Assembly (NCBI GenBank): GCA_003999685.1
Contig: CP021220.1
Span: 3,720,001 to 3,784,000, forward strand
Direction of reading: 5' to 3'
DNA from: Taiwanofungus camphoratus
Taxonomy: Eukaryota > Basidiomycota > Agaricomycetes > Polyporales > Taiwanofungaceae
Length of the DNA stretch: 64,000 nucleotides
Shown here: piece after piece, positions 19,361-29,185 of the stretch
Numbering within the stretch: the stretch's first letter is position 1
Layout of the letters: each line of letters opens with the position of its first letter
The notes under the pieces: generated by a model
What the model was told of the DNA's origin: nothing
Databases searched by the model: none
The model's input: the letters and a program-made list of their open reading frames with translations, nothing else
Made by a program: the position numbers and the translations under genes

Positions 19361-21480
19361 GGTACGTACCGGTTCGTTTGAGTTGGCCCGTCGCTGAATT
19401 CACACTGTCATGCCGAACATCCCAGGCATATCGGGCTCGTCGCGTGAGTAGTCCAATTGGCAGGGCGGGCGGGCACAAAAGCGTGGGGGAGGAGGTGGTG
19501 GTAGAATTATTAGAGATAATCGAGTATCGTACCGTAGTTACATCCTTGGACGTGACCACGTACGCCGGGCGGCGGTGCGTTGCGGCACTCGCACCCTGTT
19601 CGTTCTCGGCTAGCTGGGACCCAGGGCTGAGATTTGGGGAGGAGAGAGACGGGCATGGTGATCCCGTCTGTCCCCATTCCTCGAGCGCACCGATGTGCTC
19701 ACAGCTCAAACAGCACACAGGGTCGGCTATGCAGCTTCCCCGTGGCTGAGCGGGATACCGCGACAAGCTCGACTCCACCCTGTTCGCAAGCGAATCGAGT
19801 CACCGATTAAGCAGGATAGCCACTGCTGGGCAACTGGCCAAACGCTCGTGGAACAGCGAGCGGGGGATCAGCTCCGGGTAGCGTCGGTACGGCCAGCATG
19901 AGTATCTCGCAGACGGTGGATGGCGGACGTCGAAGACGGTTGTGTGAGTGTGAGTCCTCAACTTGGAAATCGGCCAGGAGCAGGGCTCAGTGAGCCAGAA
20001 GCAAAGAGCCGGATGGAAAAGCAAGGCTGACATTACGTACCCAGCGGCACATCCAGCCATGGCCATGTCGTCATGCTGGACATTCACAATGCCACTCGCT
20101 GTTCACCGTCGATGAGGTAGGGAATATAACCTATCTTTCCGTCAATCTACGTACTGACATGCCTGCTACCCACCTGCAGTGCTTCACCACGCTCCCCGTT
20201 GGCGATGCGGTCGAGTCGCTTGACTGCGCTCGCCGTTCGTGAGCGTCAGCACACGTCAGTCGCATGATCTTCACGGTAGCAAGGGCGCCAGCGCCATTGA
20301 CCGCTCGCCCTTCGCCTCTCTCTCTTCGCGCATCACAGAGTATCAAGACTGCAGGTACGTACCGGTCCGTTTGAGTTGGCCGGCCGGCTGCTGAATTGAC
20401 ACCGCCGTTCCCAACATCCCAGACATGGTGCTCGTCGCGTGAGTAGCTGTGTTGGCAGGGCGGCGGACACAAGTGTGGAAGGGACAACGAGGAGGCGGTG
20501 GCAGTATTATAGAGATATATTGGACTACCGTACCGTAGTTACACTCTTGGACGTGGTCGCGTGCGCTGGGCAGTGCGTTGCGGCACTCGCACGCACTCTG
20601 CTCGTTCTCGGCTAGCCGGGAACCAGCGCTGATGAGACTTGGGGAGAGGAGAGACGGGCCTACCTCTGGTGCCTCACCATTGCCCCCGTTCACGATGCGG
20701 TCGAGTCGCTTGACTGCGCTCGCCGTTCGTGGACATCTGCGCACGTTCATCGCATGATCTTCACGGTGGCGAGGGCGCCAACGTCATCGACCGCTCGCCC
20801 TTCGCCCCGCTCTTCATCGCGTTATCTCTCCGCTTCGCGCGCATCGCAGGTACGTACCAGTTCGTTTGGGTTGGCCCGCCGCTGAATTCACACTGCCATT
20901 CCGAACGTCCCAGGCATCGGGCTCGTCGCGTGAGTAGCAGCCCAGTTGGCCCCGTTGGCAGGGTGGGCACAAAGGCGTGGAGGAGGCGGGGGCAGTATTA
21001 TTAAGATATTCGAGTACCGTACCATAGTTACACTCTCGGTCGTGGTCGCGTACGCCGGGCGGTGCGTTGCGGCACTCGCGCCGCGTTCGTTCTCGGCTAG
21101 CTGGGACTCGGCTCCGAAATTTGGGGGAGGAAAGAGACGGACATAGTGGTCCCATCTGTCCCCCATCGTCCGTGCGCACCGAGGTGCTCGCAGCTCGTGC
21201 AGCGTGCAGCGTCAGCTCATGGCTGTACGGGAAACTGCGACAAGCTCGACCCTACCCTGCCCTGTTCGCAAGCGGATCGAGTCCGCAAGCAGGCAGGATA
21301 GCTGTTGCTAGGCAACGTACATGAAACGGCGAGCGGGGACCAGCTGCAAGCAGCACCGATATGGCCAGCGCGAGTGTCTCGTGGACGGCGGACGTCAGAT
21401 GGCTGTGCGAGTCGAGGGAAAGCAAGGCCGACGTTACATACCTAGCGGCACATCCAACCACGGCCGTGCCACGCCGGGCT
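19361..21480 (+). repeat. Repeat family D, first cluster (three units)
   Basis: Units begin with GGTACGTACC at 19361, 20354 and 20849. Then come TTCGTTTGRGTTGGCCCG, a CGTCCCAGGCAT-like stretch, GGGCTCGTCGCGTGAGTAG, GAGGAGGYGGTGGYAG, RGTACCGTACCGTAGTTACA, GTGCGTTGCGGCACTCGC, and CGTTCTCGGCTAGCYGGGA. Two of the three end with a CGACAAGCTCGAC ... TGTTCGCAAGC tail. Divergence between units is about 15-25 %. Short frames recur but are not kept in phase, so I do not call genes. Confidence 0.65.
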
Positions 21481-21484
21481 GTCA

Positions 21485-22990
21485 CATCAAATGCCACTCG
21501 TCATCCGCCTACCAGAGAAGGCACGGGGTGCTGATTGGCACCAGCACGCGGATACTCTGCGCGAGGCTGGAAATCGTCAGCGTAGGAGTCTCGGGTGATG
21601 CGAGACGACACGAGGCCGTGCGCAGCTCGCGAACGTGCTCGATTTGAGAGGTGGCTGCCAGTCGCGAGCCGTGGACGGCTGGATGCGACGGTCTGTGGGC
21701 GGTATCCTGTCAAACCGATCGCTGGTGGGTCGTGGGCGGAGGGGATGCTGTCAGCACTCGGTGCCCATCCCAACGGGCATGTACGTTCGCCCCGCGAGCG
21801 TCGTTGTCCAGACCCAAGACCCCAGAAGACGGTCTCATACGCACCTGACTGAGTCCTGGGGCGTGCGCGAGCGTCTGGGGGCACTGCGCGCATGTTCGTC
21901 CCAGTCGTGTTGGGTGCCTGGCAGCTTCTCGACGACCCGAGTGCACACGCGAGACGAGCGAGGTCCGGGTCGAAGAGATCGAGCGTGAGAAGTGCGGGGT
22001 AGGAGCGGCAAGGGGCCGAGGGCAGTCCGAGTCGTATCGCGGATCTGGCGCGCGTTCGTGTGGCCAGTGCCAGAGCGTCGAGATCGGCGAGGGCACTGTG
22101 AGCGCAGCACTAAGATGTCAGTGCCCCCCCCCTCCCCCCACCGATGAATGGCGAGTGCTCACGGCTCTCAGAGGGTGCAGTAAGCCCTGCGTGTGGACCG
22201 ACAAGCCCAAGCCTGCGAGGAAGAAAAAGACGGGCGCAAGCGCGCCCTGCATGACGGAGCTCACGCACCACGCACGCTCGAAACATGAGTTGTACGGGCA
22301 TCGGGAACAGCGCACAGAGCCCATGCATACGAATGTCAACACCAAATGGTATTCAGCGTGTTACGGGCGCACCAAGCGCACCGGCGCGCAACGTCTGTGG
22401 ACATCGACATGGACAGCGGGCACTGTATGTAGCCCAGGATGCTGGTAGTGGATCGAGGAAGCGCACCTGCTTGCTACCCGAGTTTCAGCGCTCGTCTCGT
22501 CTGCCAAACTGCGAGACGTCTGGATGCCGAGATAGCGGAAGACTGAGTGGCTGGGCGGCCCGAGGAGCACACGAGAGGAGAGCGAGTTGCGCCTCGAGGG
22601 GGAGAGCGCGCTGAGCGTGTGAAGTGCCAGATGGAGGCGATCGCGAATATCGCGCGTCCATTCAGATATCGGATGGATGCTCGTAGTCGCCCGAGTGCCC
22701 AGCAGCTGGAAAGTCGTCGAGAGCGCTGCATTTGTCGGCAGCGCACCAGCAGAGTCGTAGGCACACAGCACCGAAGCGGGCCCTGCGCTCGAGCGAGCGG
22801 GCGGCGGTGTGGCGGGCGCGCGATCTCTCATCCCGGACGGCCTGTCACGTGACTGGGCATGCCAATAATTTGACAGCAGCTGGTTTCTACTTTACAAGGC
22901 GACTCTCTACGGCTACTCCTCTCCTGCCCTTCCGTCATTCTACCCACCACACACGCTGGCGCGCTGACACCTGCCAGCTAGCGACGAACA
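21485..22990. other. GC-rich spacer, no gene recognised
   Basis: Many short frames occur on both strands, as expected at this GC content. None has a recognisable motif or splice pattern. A pyrimidine-rich stretch at about 22905-22960 directly precedes the next frame and could be its promoter. Confidence 0.4.
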
Positions 22991-22997
22991 TGCCGAG

Positions 22998-23390
22998 ATG
23001 CCGCGGAAGAGCTGCCTCAAGACGACCCCAACGCTGACACCGGATGTGAGCGAAGAACCGTCGACGCCGAGCGGGTCCAAGTGCGGGCGGGGATCGCCCG
23101 GTCCACCTCCACCAGGGCGGGAGAGGATGGGGATGCAGAAGCGGGTGTCGTCCTACGAGGAAGAGGGGCTGGAGGACATGTACAAGGCAGACGAGTGGGG
23201 TCGCTCGGCTGCGCCGGTGATGCCGAGGCTGTCCGCAGTCCTGTGCATGCAGGATGACGACACGGCGTCGGTTGTGCCTGATCCCGTTGGTGGAGGGTCT
23301 CCCGTTTCTCCGTCGTTACTTAATGCTGGACGCTGCCAGTGGCTGACGCCTTGTCGCTCCACTCGAGCTCAAACAGCTGCATCTGTGTCC
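22998..23390 (+). pseudogene. 5' fragment of an unknown protein gene, cut by repeat A
   Basis: A frame from ATG 22998 begins MPRKSCLKTTPTLTPDVSEE and continues Pro/Ser-rich to KADEWGRSAAPVMPRLS. The composition and the ADEW-RS-x-P-RLS pattern look like a real exon of a disordered fungal protein. A CT-rich leader precedes the ATG. At about 23395 the frame enters repeat family A and ends soon after, so the gene is probably a truncated, captured piece. I cannot assign a function. Confidence 0.4.
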
Positions 23391-23394
23391 TTGC

Positions 23395-23770
23395 AGGTCG
23401 TCAATATACATAGATGTCATGATGGTGGCCTTACTTTCGGCTCACGTCGTGAGTAGACATGGGCGCATGCTCGGTGATTGTGTGAACAGCAGGAGCCAGA
23501 AGCTCGAAGTTGTAAGGACTGTTGTGCTCACAGACGCACTTTCTGGGGACGGAACACCTTTTTGATCTTTGAGATGGCCTTCTGCCCCTGGTCACGGACG
23601 TCGATATATATAGACATTGCAATGGTGTCATGGAAATGGGTGCAGGCGAGGACTGCCATGCTCGCAGGCATGCTCTCTAAAGATGGAGATGTTCTTCCAA
23701 TCTTTAAGATAGTCTCCTGCCCCTGCTTGTGGGATGTCAATGTATATAGACATTGCAACGTCAGCACGAA
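23395..23770 (+). repeat. Repeat family A, second cluster
   Basis: Variants of the GACGTCGATATATATAGACA core lie at about 23398, 23597 and 23734, with the same flanking words as in the 9.2-9.7 kb cluster (TTGTGCTCACAGRCRCACT, GCAGGCATGCTCTC). A lone further copy of the core is near 24558. Confidence 0.6.
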
Positions 23771-23774
23771 ACTT

Positions 23775-24550
23775 GATGCAAATCTGTTGAATCTCATCTG
23801 GCTCCTACACATCGGAATTGAACGTAGTCTGACTACGGTCAGCGGGAGGTCAGCTGACAGTCCCGGGAACCAGAGGATCATTGCATGCTTGTGTGCTGCT
23901 TTTAAAACATGGGTGTACTTATGCAACAGACCATACCTATTGTTTCATGTTATGGAACAATGCTCACAATGCCACATATAAAACCATATCCAGACTGAGA
24001 TGAGTAACAGCCATAACAGGTGGAGACAATACAAAAGTAACAAAAATGTTGTGATAAAGCAGTATGTACTTGATAAATACTAGGGTGATGCACCATAGAA
24101 CTAGTAGCACCACTACTATGGTTGCGCCACCGTAGCGTGACCATGCTCACTGGCCATGGAAAAGATCCAGCAACCTTGATGTGATGACACTAACCTTGTC
24201 AATAAATGATTGATCCCTTGTTAGTTTGTTCAATCGGCAAGAAGCCTGTGTTCAATAGCTGGCATGATGGATGTGGGTGGTGGGCGATGCCGATGTGTCA
24301 ACAGGGAAGTTCATTTGAAGAAGTTGAAGTCAAGCTTCAAGTCAAACCTCGGGTAAGCTCTGGACACCATAGCTACAAGCAGACTCTAGCTCACGACAGT
24401 AATCAATTGGTAAACGTGGATGTTAGTATAACTGTTACTTTCTGAGGAGTAGACGAAGGTCTTTGTTTGATGCGCTGCTCACACCCCAGCTCACACGCAG
24501 TCCCAGGTATACATCGGGCTCTAAGATTCGCAGTCAGACTACAATTCATT
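23775..24550. other. AT-rich stretch, no gene recognised
   Basis: It occupies the same relative place as 9780-10855 in the first composite copy and is likewise AT-richer. I found no frame with a family motif. Confidence 0.45.
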
Positions 24551-25539
24551 TCTTGAACGTGTATAGACATTGCAATGTTGTCAGTACGAAACTCGATGCA
24601 AATCTGTTGAAATTCATCTGTTGCCTTTTTTCACAGAGCTGTGCTCCTATGTTTTTGGATGATGCTAGATATCATGGCATCCCCATTTCATCAAGGCTAC
24701 AACAGAGAGCTCTCTGAAATCGTGACAACAGTATTCCTGGCACGACACCCATTGCTGTCAGATCATTTCTTTGCTCTCTCCATTACCCATCACTACTGCA
24801 GCCAAGAATCCGATGTGCGGATGAATTTACCCAGCCACGTTGTATTGTGTTTTCAAAATACAAATTTCCATGCATGATAGCCGATTAGGTACGCGAAGGT
24901 TCGCACACGCAACGCTACGCATCCTCGCCGAAATGTCTCGGCTATTTCTTACCCTTCTGTAGAATCCTGCACCGCTGGAACATCCTTCAGGCAGTGCTAG
25001 TGTCATAGTGCGGTTCTCTGCACTGCACTGGAGGGTTTGCCGTTGCAGACCTGGGTGAAGCTTCCAGCCTTTTCTCCTATCCGGGAATCTTCTCAATTCT
25101 GCACCCATTGACTGAAAGCCTGACTTACCCAGTAGTGGAGAGACGAACAAAAACTCAAGGTTCCGAATGTTCAAACAGGAGAGTGAGTCTGCACATGAAT
25201 TCTAGCGGCTACGTACGCGTTACGCGGACAGGTAAGTACGTTACGATCATGGTTGCGATGTAGAATATGTTCTGCTTACCGAGCCGTATTACTTTTGACC
25301 TGTTCTTCTTCAGGGCCCTGCACGTCTATCAGCAGAATATTGTCACGGTTATGTGGATGGGTTTCTCAACTGTGTGAGAGCATCCCTCCTTCCAGGTGTG
25401 TGGTCTCTCGTCTCGCAGCGGTTCTCTTCCTCATCGCGGTGGGCCTTCGCCGTCTGTCTGTCTTTACAGGTGGTGTGGTGTTCCCCCGTAGCTGGACAAA
25501 TTCGAGCGGCAGAAACCCATCTTCCGCTCATTTCGCTTG

Positions 25540-25555
25540 TAGCGAAGGTTCGCTA
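25540..25555 (+). promoter_or_regulatory. Palindrome TAGCGAA-GG-TTCGCTA in block C, copy 2
   Basis: Same 16 bases as 18599-18614, again followed by AGCGATTGG. Confidence 0.5.
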
Positions 25556-25910
25556 GCGATTGGGCTCGGTCTGATCGAGGTACGTACGTGCAAATTCCCG
25601 TCTCCCGTACGTCCTTCCCGCACCCCATTCTTCGTTGTCCCTTTTCCGATGCTGGTGCTACGGCAGCCAGCCGCTTCCGCCTGTCTCTCCCTGCAAGCGC
25701 GGTCAGCTCGCCGTTGCTAGGGCACCATTTCGCGTAGCTTCTAGCGGAATGACGAGGGCTACACAGGAACACTGCGCGAGCGAATGCGAGACGGGCGGCG
25801 TTTCTCGTCTCTCTCACCTCCGTTCTCGGTTAGCAATTGGCGGCTGTTCGTTTCGCCTGACCGGTGCGCGGAAGATGGAGATGATTGGGTCGGCAGATTG
25901 GGGATGGGGG

Positions 25911-25917
25911 TATAAAG
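25911..25917 (+). promoter_or_regulatory. TATA-like box TATAAAG with CT-rich downstream region, block C copy 2
   Basis: It is followed by a CT-rich stretch and GTGCGCTTCGTGCGC at 26055, as in copy 1. Confidence 0.45.
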
Positions 25918-26344
25918 AGGTGGGTGTTCCTCTTCTCTTTTTACTCCATGTTCTCCCTCTCTTCTACCCGTGTCTCGATCAGACTTGCGTATCCTGCCGT
26001 TGCCTTGCTACATCCCCCTCAAGGATGGTGATGCTTACCCTGTTTCCGCCACAGTGCGCTTCGTGCGCCGTTCGCCGTTGACGATAGGGAGGGAACATAA
26101 CTCTATTTTTGTCAACTTATGTACTGACATGATCGTCACCTACCTCCAGAGCGTCACCATGCGCCCGCATCCCGTTCACGGATGCGGTCGAGTCACTTGA
26201 CTGCGCTCGCCGTCGTTCGTGAGCATTTGCACAAGCCCGTCGCACGGGACGAGGGCACTAACGCCATTGACTACTCGCCCTCCCCTCGTCTCTCCACTTC
26301 GCGCGGCATCATGGAGCGTCAAGACTAGGGATATCAAGACTGGA

Positions 26345-27450
26345 GGTACGTACCCAATTTGTCTGAGTTGGCCTGCCACTGAATTCAAACTGCCGTTCTG
26401 AACGTCCCAGACAGACTTGACGGTCGTCGCGTGGACAGCTGCTTTATTGGCAGAGGGGAGGGACGACGGGGAGGTGGTGGCGATATCATAGAAGTAAATA
26501 GAGTACCGTACGTACCGTAGCCACAGTCTCTCGGTCGTGCCTGCATATGGTTGGCAGTGCGTTGTGGCCCTCGCTGCCATTGGTGAGTAGCGTCTGCACA
26601 TGCTCGTGGCATGATCTTCATGGTAGCTAAGGCACCAGCGCCATCGACTGCTGCGGCGCCGTTCGCCTTCATCACGTTATCTCCCTGCTTCGCGCGCATC
26701 GCGGAGTGTCCAAGATCTACAGGTACGTACGTACCGGTTCGTTGGGTTGGCCCGTCGGCGCTGAATCCAAGGTGCCGTTTCTGAACGTCCTAGGCTTCGC
26801 GCTGGTCGTGTGAGCAGCTCCGTTGACAGGGCAGACAACGAGGAGGCGGTGGCAGTAATACCGTACTGTAGTTAGACGGACTCTCTCGGTCGTGGGCGGT
26901 GCGTTGTGGCACTCGCCGCCGTTCATGAGCAGCATGTGTAGATGCTCGTCGCGTGATCTTCATGGTGTCGAGGGCACCAGCACCATCGACTACTGCGCCC
27001 CAAGTCTACAGGTACGTACGTACGTACGTACCAGTTCGTCCTGGTTGGCCCGCCGCTGAACCGAACGTTCCAGGCTTCGCGCTCGTCGTGTGAGCGGCTC
27101 CGCTGGCGGGGCGGGCACAAACGCGCGGAGGGGGACGACGAGGAGGTGGTGGCTGCATTATTATAAAACAAATAGAGTACCGTACCGTACCGTAGTCGTT
27201 CTTGGTCGTGCGCGCGCCCAGTTCGTCATTCTCGGCTAGCCGGGACCCAGCGCTGAGACTTGGGGAGGACGGACGGACGTCGTGCACCGAAGCGCTCGCA
27301 GCTCGCACAGCGCACAGCGCATAGCGCGAAGCATCGGCTATGCACCCTCCACGCGATAAGCTCGACTGTGCCCTGTTCGCAGGCGAATCGAATCCACGAG
27401 CGGGCATGATGGCCGCTGCCAGACAAACGGCAAGCGGGGGACCAGTCGAC
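26345..27450 (+). repeat. Repeat family D, second cluster (three units)
   Basis: Units begin with GGTACGTAC at 26345, 26722 and 27011, the last with the ACGT word repeated five times. The same ordered words as in the first cluster follow, ending with the CGATAAGCTCGACTGTGCCC ... GTTCGCAGGC tail near 27355. Confidence 0.65.
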
Positions 27451-27454
27451 GGGG

Positions 27455-27890
27455 CCATACCCAATGCCGTACGACAGCTGTTGTGTGCCGACCCACGCGG
27501 ACTGCACCGAGTTCATCGTCATGTCCATGTTGTTCCTCATCGCCACGCTGCACGCGTTCTGCCAGTCCGGTCCGAGATGGCGTGAGGTCGGGTTCGGCGA
27601 GAGGTCCAGGATGGTGGCGGGCAGGAGTACTGGTCAGATCGTTCGCGTTGGCGTCGGATCCGACGACACCACTGTGGCAGGAGAATGCAGGGAAAACGCG
27701 CGATCGAGAATCGGCGACGGGAAGGGGGTGGGGCAATGGACAGAACAGAAGACATACCTGGTGGGTCGTGCATGTGCACGCCGCCCGTCATGGGCGAGCA
27801 CAGACAGCGCGCGCACGGCGGTGTCCGTGAGTGGGCTAGCGACTTGCGGCCCGTGTCGCCTCGCAGGGGCCCCAGAGCAGCGTCGTGCAA
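27455..27890. other. Junction region; possible short hydrophobic exon fragment
   Basis: A plus-strand frame contains ADCTEFIVMSMLFLIATLHA, which looks like one membrane segment followed by a GTGAGG donor-like site. It has no recognisable partner exon and may be another captured gene scrap. The right duplication begins just after this region. Confidence 0.25.
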
Positions 27891-29185
27891 CAGAAGCTTG
27901 GTCTGCGCTCTTACACCGTGCTATCGTCTGTATGCACTTGTCTTACAAAAACTGAGGCTGAGAGCCGTCCCAAGTCCGCTCATCGATACAACGTCGCGGA
28001 ACAGCAGCAAATATACAAGTCTGAAATTGAGCGAATATGGAAAGCGCAGTTTGACTCGCTGAGCCGCAAGGACGAACCACAGCTGAGTGGGGACGAAGAA
28101 GAAAAGAAGGTTGACCAGAAGCCGCAGCGGAGGCAATCGCTCGTCACTGACGTTTTTAATGCCTTCACCCCTGGTGGGTCTCCTGTGGCCCGTCATGATA
28201 CGCCGGGCCCTTCTTCTCCCACTTTCAGCAGAGGCTCCTCGTTGGCCCGTGAGCGGGAGATGAGTCTTGGACCTGAGGCCCAGCGGAGAGTTCTTCGGAT
28301 CAAGCGAATGGTATGTGCATTACGTGGATACAGCGTTCGATACAGCCTTTAAATGCATATGATGCTAGTTCAACGGGGAATGGAGAACGGAAATCATCCG
28401 TGACGCTGCGGTCATCAACGCTTATGTGAAGAGGCGGCAGGCCATCGAGGAGGAGATGACGACTGCGGATGCCTTGGCGCCGACTGGGGACGCGGACAAG
28501 GACAGACGGGCCAAGAAGAGGTGGAGCACTTTCGAGCCTTTTTTCCGTTTTCTTCTCAAACGTTCTCACCGGCGCGACTCGTTGTAGGCTCGAGGAAGAG
28601 ATTGCGCGGATGAAGAAAAACCAGGAACGACGTCTGCATCGGAAGAATGCGAAGATCGTCAAGGAGGGCGGCACTCCCATGCAGCTCCATCGGCCGGTGA
28701 AGCCTGATACTACTGTAAGTTGGCAGAGCCGGTTCAGGGTTCGGTCCTTACGTACGTTTGGCAGAGGCGTTGCGGGCACTGCGGTCAGATGGGCCACATG
28801 AGTGAGCAGTCAATGTGGATCCAGGGCGGCTGATACTGACCGCGCCTGGACAGAAACCAACCGAAAGTGTCCGCGCTGGGCAGAATTCAATTCTGGCGTC
28901 CCTCCTCTGCCGACGGCTTCGGCTTCGAGCCCTCCTGCGACTTCTCCTACGGGATCGGGGGGTGTCGGATTTGGGGGGAGCTCGGAGAGTTTGTTCTCAG
29001 CAGGAGGGTCAAATTCTCTGCGTCCGCCAAATCCGTCTTTGAACTTGGGTAGCCACGGGCCGTCACCGCTTGCTACCAGCCCTCCCATGATCGCCATGGA
29101 CGAGGACGAGGACGACGATGGAGATGTACCGCCGACTGCATCTGCATCAGGCCCAAAGATCAAGTTGACTCTGAAGAAATCTTAG
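27889..29185 (+). pseudogene. TAF1 3' fragment (lacks the N-terminal and DUF3591 exons)
   Basis: From the intron equivalent to 3544-3597 onward it repeats the last four exons of TAF1 almost base for base, through the zinc knuckle to the stop codon at 29185. No start, DUF3591 region or TAF1 promoter precedes it, so it cannot make TAF1. The intron-derived part (27889-27953) is noticeably more diverged than everything after it. Confidence 0.9.

Larger units (their letters stand above)
24630..26240 (+). repeat. Repeat block C, second copy, uninterrupted
   Basis: It matches 10896-11313 plus 18385-19240. At 25010-25030 it shows the uninterrupted sequence (TCTCTGCACTGCACTGGAGG) where the first copy carries the retroelement, so it acts as a paralogous empty site. 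Confidence 0.75.

Noticed and set aside
19361-27450. CRISPR-like array from the regularly recurring units
   Set aside because: The genome is eukaryotic, units are long and degenerate, and spacing is irregular.
7564-27953. Helitron or Starship-like giant element as the origin of the island
   Set aside because: Gene fragments and size are suggestive, but I found no RepHel or tyrosine recombinase frame, no paired TC...CTRR ends with hairpin, and no defined borders.
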